DNA from: Flavobacteriales bacterium
Lineage (GTDB): Bacteria > Bacteroidota > Bacteroidia > Flavobacteriales_D > Parvicellaceae
Reading direction: 5' to 3'
DNA: 6,186 nt
Assembly (NCBI GenBank): GCA_027047735.1
Contig: JALTUD010000294.1
Coordinates: 1 to 6,186, forward strand
The stretch's first letter is position 1; each line of letters starts with the position of its first letter. The notes under the pieces were generated by a model. That model was not told the origin of the DNA. It worked only from the letters and a program-made list of their open reading frames with translations, and searched no databases. Positions 1 to 6,133 of this stretch are shown here, in pieces. The position numbers were made by a program, and so were the translations under genes.

Positions 1-88
1 TATTTTGCTCGTGTTAGGGATACAATCCCTAACGTGGATAAAATTGGAAGCAAGAAAGTGAATTTTAGTTTTCTTAGACGATGAAAAA
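1..88. repeat. Diverged intergenic repeat, copy 1, with a 9-bp hairpin
   Basis: This is the left copy of a direct repeat whose second copy lies 322 bp further on. It contains a perfect inverted repeat at 13-33 (arms GTTAGGGAT and ATCCCTAAC around the loop ACA). After a poorly conserved spacer, the block 53-88 matches 375-410 at 33 of 36 positions, and the flank 1-12 matches 323-334 at 9 of 12. The 40-nt distance from hairpin to conserved block is the same in both copies, so they are homologous and not chance matches. The repeat may begin before the window. I see no open frame in it and cannot assign it to a named family. Confidence 0.7.
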
Positions 89-160
89 TTCTTTTGCTTA
101 TGCTCAAAACAACAAACTTTAAGAATTTTTGAATCTTTCTTTTTCCCAATACTGTCGTTG

Positions 161-197
161 TAAAATTTTGTAGTAACACGTTACAACAAAAATTTTA
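161..197. repeat. Long AT-rich hairpin between the two repeat copies
   Basis: The arms 161-177 and 180-197 are nearly complementary. TAAAATTTT on the left pairs with AAAATTTTA on the right, and GTAAC pairs with GTTAC at the tip, with one unpaired base and one mismatch along the stem. The tip has only two bases between GTAAC and GTTAC, so as RNA the last pair would open. It is not followed by a clear T-run on either strand, so I do not call it a terminator. It may be part of the same repeat cluster. Role unknown. Confidence 0.5.
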
Positions 198-220
198 CGC
201 CTAAGTCTTGAAAAAAATAA

Positions 221-290
221 ATTCTTCAAATTCTCCATAAAGTTCATTGCATTGAGCATAGCCCCAGCTATGGAAAATAATTTTGAAGAA
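221..290. repeat. Imperfect palindrome with central hairpin
   Basis: The outer arms TTCTTCAAA (222-230) and TTTGAAGAA (282-290) are perfect inverse complements. CCATA and TATGG pair further in, though less regularly. The centre is a perfect 6-bp stem, CATAGC (257-262) and GCTATG (267-272), closing a four-base loop. The 18-nt centre (256-273) matches the centre of the larger palindrome near 2533-2550 at 14 of 18 positions, and two of the four differences form a compensatory base pair. Together with its neighbours it accounts for most of the 440-bp gene-free stretch at the left end. Confidence 0.5.
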
Positions 291-322
291 GGATAAGGAA
301 AATAAAAACGCTTTATGCTTTC

Positions 323-410
323 TATTTTATTCATGTTAGGGATACAATCCCTAACGCAAGTGGAATGAGTGCATAGAAAGTGAATTTTAGTTTCTTTAGA
401 TGATGAAAAA
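323..410. repeat. Diverged intergenic repeat, copy 2, with a 9-bp hairpin
   Basis: This is the second copy of the element at 1-88. The 21-nt inverted repeat at 335-355 is identical to the one at 13-33, and 375-410 matches 53-88 at 33 of 36 positions. The segment between them (356-374) is scarcely conserved, which suggests selection or recent descent on the hairpin and the right block only. The copy ends about 35 nt before the rpsA terminator hairpin, in its downstream region. Copies on a fixed spacing suggest duplication or insertion of a mobile repeat, but no target-site duplication could be identified. Confidence 0.7.
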
Positions 411-443
411 AATATAGTTTTCCAAGCAAAAAAAAACAAACAC

Positions 444-476
444 AAAAAAAGCCGTTACAGTACTGTAACGGCTTTT
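444..476 (-). terminator. Intrinsic terminator of rpsA
   Basis: A perfect 10-bp GC-containing stem (451-460 with 463-472, two-base gap at the tip) is extended by four A-T pairs (447-450 with 473-476). Read on the minus strand it is followed by seven T residues (complement of 444-450). It begins about 28 nt after the rpsA stop codon, the expected place for a Rho-independent terminator. On the plus strand only four T follow the stem, so termination in that direction would be weak. Confidence 0.9.
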
Positions 477-500
477 AAAAATGGTATAAAAAAAGGAAAT

Positions 501-2294
501 TTATTTCCCTTCCATCTTAGCTTTCAATTCAGCTAGTGCATCAATATCTCCTAACGTAGATTTTTCTGCAGCCGCATTATTTGAAGCTATTGCTTTTCTT
601 GTAGATTTCTTGTGGTTTTCTTGCATTTCACCCCAAGTTAACGCATGAGAAACTAAAATCTTCTTGTTCTCTTTATTAAACTCAATTACTTTGAATTGTG
701 CTTTTTCTTCAAGAGCCAAGCTTGTTCCGTCTTCTTTTTTCATGTGTTTTACCGGGCAGAAACCTTCTATACCATAAGGTAAAGCGATGATACCTGCTTT
801 ATCTTTTATTTTGATAACTGTTCCTTCGTGAACAGAATCCAATGTAAAGATAGTTTCGTAAGTATCCCAAGGGTTTTCTTGCAATTGTTTGTGTCCTAAA
901 CTCAATCTTCTGTTTTCAACATCCAATTCTAAAACAACTACATCCAACTCTTCTCCAACTTTACAGAAGTCAGAAGGGTGTTTGATTTTCTTTTCCCAAG
1001 AAAGGTCAGAAATATGAATCAAACCATCGATTCCCTCTTCCAACTCAACAAATACTCCAAATGTAGTAAAGTTCTTAACGATAGCTTTATGTTTAGAACC
1101 AACAGGATATTTCTCTTGAATACCTGCCCATGGATCCGGCATCAATTGTTTCATACCTAAAGACATTTTTCTGTCTTCGCGGTCTAAAGTCAATATTTTA
1201 GCTTCAATTTCGTCTCCAACTTTTAAGAAGTCGTTTGCTGTTCTAAGGTGTTGACTCCAGCTCATTTCCGAAACGTGAACCAATCCCTCTACTCCCGGTG
1301 CAATTTCTACAAAAGCACCATAGTCAGTAAGAACAACTACTTTTCCTTTTACTACATCTCCCACTTTAAGGTTTTCATCAAGAGCGTCCCAAGGGTGTGC
1401 TGTTAATTGTTTTAAACCTAAAGCGATACGTTTTTTGTTGTCGTCAAAGTCAAGGATAACCACTTGAATTTTTTGATCCAATTCACAAACTTCTTCAGGG
1501 TGATTAACACGTCCCCAAGATAAGTCGGTAATATGGATTAATCCATCAACACCACCAAGGTCAACGAATACTCCGTAAGAAGTAATGTTTTTAACTGTTC
1601 CTTCGATTACTTGACCTTGTTCAAGACCTTTCATAATCAATTTCTTTTGCTCTTCTAATTCTGCTTCGATAAGAGCTTTATGAGAAACGACTACGTTTTT
1701 AAATTCATTGTTGATTTTTACTACCTTGAACTCCATGTTTTTACCAACATATTGATCGTAATCTCTAATTGGTTTAACATCGATTTGTGATCCCGGTAAG
1801 AAAGCTTCAATTCCAAATACATCGGCAATTAAACCACCTTTAGTTCTGCATTTAACAAAACCGGTAATGATTTCACCTGTTTCAAGAGCTTTATTAACTT
1901 TTTCCCAAGCTGTTTGGATACGAGCAATTTTATGCGACAATACTAACTGTCCGTTTTTATCTTCCAATGTTTCGATAAAAACTTCTACTTCGTCTCCTAC
2001 TTTCAGGTCAGGATTGTAACGGAACTCATTTCTTGAAATTACACCGTCACTTTTGTACCCTATGTTTACAACGACTTCACGGTCTGTAATTTCAATTACT
2101 TTTCCGATTACTACTTCTTTTTCTTCGATTTGTTTTAACGTAGATTCGTACTTTTTAGCCAATTCTTTACGTTCTTCCGGAGAATACGTTTCTGCATTCT
2201 CAAAAGCTTCCCAATCGAAGTTTTCTAATGTTACCGCAGGTGTTGCAGTGTTTTGTGTAGCTTCTGCTACTTTTTCGTTTTTTTCTTCAGCCAT
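501..2294 (-). CDS. rpsA: 30S ribosomal protein S1
   Basis: The 597-residue product is ribosomal protein S1, which sits on the 30S subunit and helps bind and unfold mRNA leaders. That role is important in Bacteroidota, where Shine-Dalgarno sequences are rare. Six S1 (OB-fold) repeats lie at about residues 58-121, 138-205, 226-294, 311-381, 398-467 and 485-550. Repeats 3 to 5 carry the typical G-[VA]-FV-[ED] and G-[LI]-[IV]-H-[IV] strings, for example GVFVDL and DGLIHITDLSW. A charged N-terminal extension (1-55) precedes them, and a basic, alanine-rich tail ends in ALAELKAKMEGK. Repeats 1, 2 and 6 are the more diverged, as in S1 generally. The ATG at 2294 is the natural start: the N-terminus reads MAEEK, and the upstream leader has no SD sequence. 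It is a single-gene unit with its own promoter near 2390 and terminator at 444-476. Length and domain count fit the family, and nothing is broken. Confidence 0.97.
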   Translation of the reverse strand: MAEEKNEKVAEATQNTATPAVTLENFDWEAFENAETYSPEERKELAKKYESTLKQIEEKEVVIGKVIEITDREVVVNIGYKSDGVISRNEFRYNPDLKVGDEVEVFIETLEDKNGQLVLSHKIARIQTAWEKVNKALETGEIITGFVKCRTKGGLIADVFGIEAFLPGSQIDVKPIRDYDQYVGKNMEFKVVKINNEFKNVVVSHKALIEAELEEQKKLIMKGLEQGQVIEGTVKNITSYGVFVDLGGVDGLIHITDLSWGRVNHPEEVCELDQKIQVVILDFDDNKKRIALGLKQLTAHPWDALDENLKVGDVVKGKVVVLTDYGAFVEIAPGVEGLVHVSEMSWSQHLRTANDFLKVGDEIEAKILTLDREDRKMSLGMKQLMPDPWAGIQEKYPVGSKHKAIVKNFTTFGVFVELEEGIDGLIHISDLSWEKKIKHPSDFCKVGEELDVVVLELDVENRRLSLGHKQLQENPWDTYETIFTLDSVHEGTVIKIKDKAGIIALPYGIEGFCPVKHMKKEDGTSLALEEKAQFKVIEFNKENKKILVSHALTWGEMQENHKKSTRKAIASNNAAAEKSTLGDIDALAELKAKMEGK

Positions 2295-2312
2295 TCGGCA
2301 TTAAAATTTGTA

Positions 2313-2337
2313 TCTCAATTTACGGTAATCCTTGAGA
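2313..2337 (-). promoter_or_regulatory. Possible hairpin in the rpsA leader
   Basis: Within the rpsA 5' leader, TCTCAA (2313-2318) and TTGAGA (2332-2337) form a 6-bp stem with a 13-nt loop, ending 18 nt before the start codon. S1 is known to autoregulate its own translation in Escherichia coli. A leader hairpin at this spot would be a plausible place for something similar here, but the stem is short and AT-rich and could be chance. Confidence 0.25.
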
Positions 2338-2389
2338 GTGTTTTACATTATTCATTGTTCTACCGAAAACAATTTATTTAAACAGGATG

Positions 2390-2422
2390 CAAAGATAAAA
2401 TATTTGTTTTGGATTTCCTAAA
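2390..2422 (-). promoter_or_regulatory. Bacteroidota-type promoter of rpsA
   Basis: On the minus strand a perfect TAnnTTTG -7 box (TATCTTTG, complement of 2390-2397) lies about 95 bp upstream of the rpsA start. A TTTA at 2422-2419, 21 nt further upstream, is a one-mismatch candidate for the -33 TTTG box. Transcription would begin near 2383, giving a leader of about 90 nt. The box matches the consensus described for Flavobacterium and Bacteroides primary sigma factors; the start point is inferred from spacing. Confidence 0.65.
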
Positions 2423-2450
2423 GTTCGTTTAATTTTATCTTGTGTTGTTT

Positions 2451-2630
2451 AACCTTAAATTCGCAAGTGATTTCGTTATGAAAAGTCAAAATACGTATTA
2501 GTATTGGTCTGGCACAGTTTTGAGACACGCAAGCGTAGCCATAGCTACGGTGAGTATCGAAAAGCGAGCGTTGCCAATAACGATGAGGAGTTTGACTTTG
2601 GAATAGAAGTTTACTTGCGGATTTAAGGTT
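2451..2630. repeat. 180-bp imperfect palindrome between divergent genes
   Basis: Several nested arms pair around one centre. The outermost, 2451-2468 with 2613-2630, match at 17 of 18 positions, the odd one being a G-T wobble. Next, 2482-2490 pairs with 2591-2599 at 9 of 9, and TATTGG (2502-2507) with CCAATA (2574-2579). At the centre, CGTAGC (2534-2539) pairs with GCTACG (2544-2549) around a four-base loop. A 12-bp palindrome (2628-2639) overlaps the right end. No open frame of interest lies inside. The size and shape suit a non-autonomous mobile repeat (MITE-like) or a long RNA hairpin; I cannot name its family. It begins about 54 bp upstream of the rpsA -7 box. Confidence 0.65.
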
Positions 2631-2655
2631 TAATTAAACTAAAATTCATTTTATT

Positions 2656-2792
2656 GCGTTAGGGATAGGAACGGCATCCTTTTGGTGTGTTGCATATATG
2701 CACACCAAAAGATATAGTGGATAGCCCGACCCCATTTTGCAAAAGACACGTTTAGCGTAGCGATATGTGTCTTTTGCAAAATGGGGGAACGC
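2656..2792 (+). ncRNA. Structured interspersed element, Flavo-1 RNA-like
   Basis: The segment folds into nested helices. GCGTT (2656-2660) pairs with AACGC (2788-2792) to close the element. GGCATCC (2673-2679) pairs with GGATAGCC (2719-2726) with one bulged A. A 10-bp hairpin follows (2680-2689 with 2701-2710), then a perfect 20-bp stem (2730-2749 with 2767-2786) with a 17-nt loop. The segments GATAG-GAACGGCATCC and GATATAGTGGATAGCC resemble, from memory, a repeat abundant in Flavobacterium intergenic regions, which I believe corresponds to the Flavo-1 RNA motif; the hairpin sequences vary between copies. Its biological role is not known. No promoter was found directly upstream, and it ends about 60 bp before the promoter of the next operon. 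The alternative is a DNA-level mobile repeat. Confidence 0.5.
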
Positions 2793-2854
2793 CCAAATAC
2801 TCTTCGTCTATGACTTCAATTAAATTTATGGATACTTTTCTAGTCAGGAAAATG

Positions 2855-2862
2855 TATATTTG
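2855..2862 (+). promoter_or_regulatory. -7 box of the oxidoreductase operon promoter
   Basis: TATATTTG is a perfect TAnnTTTG box. Transcription would start near 2869, about 20 nt before the ATG at 2890. No clear TTTG -33 box lies 17-23 nt upstream (a TTTT at 2836-2839 is the nearest). The box also decides the gene start: the in-frame TTG at 2860 is part of the promoter and cannot be the initiation codon. Confidence 0.65.
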
Positions 2863-2889
2863 TGTACCAATTGGAAAATGCAATCTCTT

Positions 2890-4221
2890 ATGAAGGAAAA
2901 AATCGTAATTATTGGAAATGGAATTGCCGGAATTACTTGTGCTCGTTATATCAGAAAATACAGCAACCATGATATTTTGGTTATTTCTGCCGAAAGTCCT
3001 TATTTTTTTTCGAGGACGGCTTTGATGTATGTGTATATGGGGCATATGAAGTTTGAGCACCTGCAACCTTATGAGAGTTGGTTTTGGGAGAAGAATAGAA
3101 TTGGCTTAAAGCAAGATTTGGTTACGGAAATTGATGCAAATAACGCTGAGTTGGTGTTGCAGTCGGGGGAGAGGGTGAAGTACGATAAGTTGGTGTTGGC
3201 AACCGGTTCAAAACCCAATAAGTTTGGTTGGAAGGGGCAAGATTTAAAAGGTGTTCAGGGATTGTATAGTAAGCAGGATTTGGAGAGTTTGGAGGAATTG
3301 ACCCAAAAAGGGATTAAAGACGCAGTAATTGTTGGTGGTGGTTTGATTGGGATTGAATTGGCGGAGATGTTGAGGTATAGGGACATCAATGTGAATTTTT
3401 TGGTGCGTGAACATCATTTTTGGGGAAATGTGCTGGATAGCAGAGAAAGTGAAATGATAATGCGACATATGAAGGAGCATCATATCAATCTTAGGTCGAA
3501 AACCGAGTTAAAGGAAGTCGTGGCGGATGAAAACGGATATGCTAAATCTATTATTACAACAGAAGGAGAGGAAATACCTTGTCAGTTTGTTGGTTTAACG
3601 GCAGGAGTGTCGCCGAATATTGAATTTGTAAGAAGTTCTTCCATTACAACAAATCGAGGTATTGTGGTGGATTCTTTTTTACAGACTAATATTGAAAATG
3701 TGTATGCAATTGGTGATTGTGCCGAATTTGTTTCTCCGCCGGGTGAGAATCGTAGAAATATCGAGCAGGTATGGTACACGGGAAAGGAAATGGGGAAGGT
3801 GCTGGCGAAAACAATATGTGGTACACCAACCAAGTACTCGCCCGGGCATTGGTTTAATTCAGCTAAGTTTTTAGATATTGAATATCAGACTTACGGGTGG
3901 ATTTTTCCGCAACCTAAAGAGAATGAGCAACATTTTTATTGGGAACATACGAGCGGTAAGAAATCAGTACGGATTAATTACGATAAATCTACGAGAGCGT
4001 TCATCGGGATAAATACCTTTGGTATAAGAATGCGTCATCAGGCTTTTGAAAAGTGGCTCAATGAAAAACGAAGTGTGGAGTATGTGTTGGAACATCTTGC
4101 CGATGCTAATTTTGATCCGGAATTTTATAAGAAACACGAAAAAGAAATCGTAGCTAAGTTCAATAGCGAGAATAATACACAACTGAAGGTGCAACGATTT
4201 AATTGGAAAAACATATTTTAA
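2890..4221 (+). CDS. NAD(P)H/FAD-dependent oxidoreductase (Pyr_redox_2 type)
   Basis: The predicted soluble flavoprotein has 443 residues and two Rossmann folds in the usual order. The FAD-binding GxGxxG begins at residue 9 (GNGIAG), the ATGSKP string is at 104-109, the NAD(P)-binding GGGLIG is at 149-154, and the second FAD motif YAIGDCAEF is at 272-280. Glutamate at 174, after the second strand of the nucleotide fold, favours NADH over NADPH, by inference. There is no CxxC redox disulfide, so it is not a thioredoxin- or lipoamide-type reductase; it is nearer to rubredoxin/ferredoxin reductases and the NirB N-terminal half. About 125 residues follow the FAD core (318-443); the part from about 385 is charged and helix-like. 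I prefer the ATG at 2890, which places GxGxxG close to the N-terminus; an in-frame ATG at 2878 is possible. It is the first gene of an operon with the downstream FeS membrane protein, its likely electron partner. The natural acceptor is unknown. Confidence 0.9.
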   Translation: MKEKIVIIGNGIAGITCARYIRKYSNHDILVISAESPYFFSRTALMYVYMGHMKFEHLQPYESWFWEKNRIGLKQDLVTEIDANNAELVLQSGERVKYDKLVLATGSKPNKFGWKGQDLKGVQGLYSKQDLESLEELTQKGIKDAVIVGGGLIGIELAEMLRYRDINVNFLVREHHFWGNVLDSRESEMIMRHMKEHHINLRSKTELKEVVADENGYAKSIITTEGEEIPCQFVGLTAGVSPNIEFVRSSSITTNRGIVVDSFLQTNIENVYAIGDCAEFVSPPGENRRNIEQVWYTGKEMGKVLAKTICGTPTKYSPGHWFNSAKFLDIEYQTYGWIFPQPKENEQHFYWEHTSGKKSVRINYDKSTRAFIGINTFGIRMRHQAFEKWLNEKRSVEYVLEHLADANFDPEFYKKHEKEIVAKFNSENNTQLKVQRFNWKNIF

Positions 4222-6020
4222 TGATGATGAAGCAAATAAAACAACTAGGTCTTTTTCTGTTTGTGGCAGGAATTGTTTTTTTTACGGTGAATTTGTTTTT
4301 GGGAAGTTATTCTATAAGCAAAAACAAGGTTTGGACTCATTTAGATTCCACTCCGCATACTGTAGATAAGGGTGATACTATTGCTCAAACGTTTTATTTG
4401 GCGTTTGAAGAGTGGAGTAGCGAAAATTCAGAGGGATTATCAAATGTCGTTGCCTTCAATAGTGCCTTGCCTCAGATTATAGCTTTGCACAACAAGAAGA
4501 TAGCGGAGTTTTTTGCTCCGTCTTTGGGTTTAACGGAAGCAGAGATAAACGAAATTATAAAAGCTGTTGAGGAAAATAATTTTGCTTACAACAAAGAAGT
4601 GCTTCAGGAAGTGTTGCAGAATCCGTATAAAGAAAAGTTATTGGAAGATAACACTTCGTGGATGTTTTCCCCGAATAAAGAATACAAAGACATCGCTTCA
4701 TTTAAAAAGGATTTTTTAACGAAAGCCCAAGAGATTAATGCTCAAACCGGCTCTGATTATTTCTTGTATGATGATGGTGGCTCTCTACTTCGGTTGAATA
4801 AAGCGTTTGTAGAAAGCGGAGCAAAAGAGAAACCTTGGTTTTATTTTTTATTAACGTTCGGTTTGGTCATCATTGGTACACTGATGTATAATTTACCTGA
4901 TATAAAATTATTAGGTCCGGCAGGGATAAAAAATAACGGTATTTATCATAGCTCGATTACCAATAGAGGGTTATTAGCTTGGCTCGTTTTGGTTTATTTG
5001 GTGAGTTTTTATGTTGTTCTGTATTTTTGGCCGCAATACTTAGCAAACGATATACTAATTGTTGACCCGGTAAGTGAATTGTTAAGCGGAAATGAGGCAA
5101 GTCAATGGTTTTTATATGGTTTTATCTATTGCGTAGCAATGACCTTAATGGCGGTGCGAATGTATATTAAATACCGACACAATAATTATCAGATATTGCG
5201 AACAAGTGTAGTGTTGTTTTTTCAGCTGATATTTGCCTTTCTCTTACCCGAAATACTGGTGCGTTTTAATATGCCGTGGTACGATTTCAAAAATGCTTGG
5301 CCCTTGGATTACGACTTCTTTTTTCAATACAATTTACAAAACTTAATCAACAGCGGACATATTGGAATTTTTATGTTGGTTTGGGGAATTGTGTTGTCGT
5401 TCATCATTGTACCTGTTATGGTTTACTTTTACGGTAAACGTTGGTATTGCAGTTGGGTCTGCGGTTGCGGAGGGTTGGCAGAAACCTTAGGCGACCCTTT
5501 TCGCCAACATTCGGATAAAAGTTTAAAAGCATGGAAATTGGAACGCTATTTAATTTACGGAGTGTTGGTTTTTGCGGTAGTGATGACTTTAGTAACTCTG
5601 TATTCATTCTTTACAGGAGCGTCTTCCGTATTGGGGATAAGCACCTATTCCATACAGAAAACCTACGGTTTTTTGATTGGTTCTATATTTTCAGGAGTAA
5701 TAGGAACAGGATTTTATCCGATTTTCGGCAGTCGTACGTGGTGCCGTTTTGGTTGTCCTTTGGCAGCGTATATGGGAATTGTTCAGCGTTTTAAATCCAA
5801 ATTCAGAATTACAACCAACGGCGGGCAATGTATTTCTTGCGGAAATTGTTCAACTTACTGCGAACAAGGAATAGATGTTCGTTCTTACGCACAACGGGGA
5901 GAAGATATTGTTAGATCCTCTTGTGTAGGTTGTGGTGTATGTTCGGCGGTTTGTCCGAGAGGAGTTTTGAAATTGGAAAATTCCGACGCTCCAAAGAAGT
6001 TGGATATTCGGGATTTGTAA
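4221..6020 (+). CDS. Membrane 4Fe-4S protein, NosR/NapH/CcoG-like
   Basis: The 599-residue product is a polytopic iron-sulfur protein. Helix 1 spans about 8-28, then comes a 175-residue extracytoplasmic region (30-205) of unrecognised fold. Seven more helices follow at about 206-226, 250-270, 296-314, 328-346, 381-404, 442-463 and 481-503. Basic loops suggest both ends are cytoplasmic, which puts every cysteine cluster inside. The cysteines form CSWVCGC (410-416), CRFGC before proline (508-513), and two ferredoxin motifs CxxCxxCxxxC (537-547 and 568-578). Paired Cx3C motifs with C-terminal ferredoxin clusters are typical of NosR, NapH and CcoG. The usual proline after the first Cx3C is missing, and the first ferredoxin motif ends CE instead of CP. 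No FMN-binding domain like that of NosR is evident. The ATG at 4221 shares its A with the upstream stop (TAATG), implying translational coupling; ATGs at 4224 and 4227 also fit. Probable role: passing electrons from the flavoprotein into or across the membrane. Confidence 0.88.
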   Translation: MMMKQIKQLGLFLFVAGIVFFTVNLFLGSYSISKNKVWTHLDSTPHTVDKGDTIAQTFYLAFEEWSSENSEGLSNVVAFNSALPQIIALHNKKIAEFFAPSLGLTEAEINEIIKAVEENNFAYNKEVLQEVLQNPYKEKLLEDNTSWMFSPNKEYKDIASFKKDFLTKAQEINAQTGSDYFLYDDGGSLLRLNKAFVESGAKEKPWFYFLLTFGLVIIGTLMYNLPDIKLLGPAGIKNNGIYHSSITNRGLLAWLVLVYLVSFYVVLYFWPQYLANDILIVDPVSELLSGNEASQWFLYGFIYCVAMTLMAVRMYIKYRHNNYQILRTSVVLFFQLIFAFLLPEILVRFNMPWYDFKNAWPLDYDFFFQYNLQNLINSGHIGIFMLVWGIVLSFIIVPVMVYFYGKRWYCSWVCGCGGLAETLGDPFRQHSDKSLKAWKLERYLIYGVLVFAVVMTLVTLYSFFTGASSVLGISTYSIQKTYGFLIGSIFSGVIGTGFYPIFGSRTWCRFGCPLAAYMGIVQRFKSKFRITTNGGQCISCGNCSTYCEQGIDVRSYAQRGEDIVRSSCVGCGVCSAVCPRGVLKLENSDAPKKLDIRDL

Positions 6021-6091
6021 AGAGGAACGCAATTTGAATTTGTTTCAAGTCGGCTAGCCAAAAACTTAATCGCTAACTTTTGTTAAAATAA

Positions 6092-6122
6092 TTTGTTTAT
6101 AATAGCAAAAAAATTACTTTTG
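6092..6122 (+). promoter_or_regulatory. Strong Bacteroidota-type promoter facing out of the window
   Basis: A TTTG (6092-6095) and a perfect TAnnTTTG box (TACTTTTG, 6115-6122) are separated by 19 nt, matching the -33/-7 consensus exactly. It is the best promoter in the window. Transcription would begin near 6129 and leave the window. The first ATG after it (6129) is followed at once by TAA, so the gene it serves must start beyond 6186 or be an RNA. From 6021 to 6091 I see no gene and no convincing terminator for the upstream operon. Confidence 0.7.
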
Positions 6123-6133
6123 CAAAAAATGTA

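Noticed and set aside
1..440. CRISPR array
   Set aside because: Only two diverged copies 322 bp apart exist, with no regular spacers and no cas gene.
119..445. Open frame of 108 codons on the minus strand
   Set aside because: It runs through the repeats and hairpins and through part of the terminator's T-run, encodes a Phe/Lys-rich sequence with no domain, and begins inside the terminator region of rpsA.
2730..2786. The 20-bp stem as an intrinsic terminator
   Set aside because: No T-run follows the stem on either strand, and the loop is 17 nt. It fits better as one helix of the larger element.
2860..2889. Upstream TTG start for the oxidoreductase
   Set aside because: This codon lies inside the TATATTTG promoter box, before the inferred transcription start, and adds ten residues with no family character before the Rossmann motif.
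2752..3066. Open frame of 104 codons on the minus strand
   Set aside because: It is antisense to the start of the oxidoreductase gene and its promoter and ends in the structured element. The product has no recognisable motif.
4203..4220. Upstream TTG start for the FeS membrane protein
   Set aside because: The ATG at 4221 overlapping the upstream stop is a standard coupled start and directly precedes the first basic residues and helix 1.
5531..5794. Open frame of 87 codons on the plus strand inside the FeS protein gene
   Set aside because: It is a shifted frame within a well-supported membrane protein; its hydrophobic look is inherited from T-rich codons.
6034..6085. Terminator for the oxidoreductase operon
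   Set aside because: Only very short stems are present (5 bp at 6034-6048, 4 bp at 6074-6085) and a GGCTAGCC palindrome without a usable loop or T-run.
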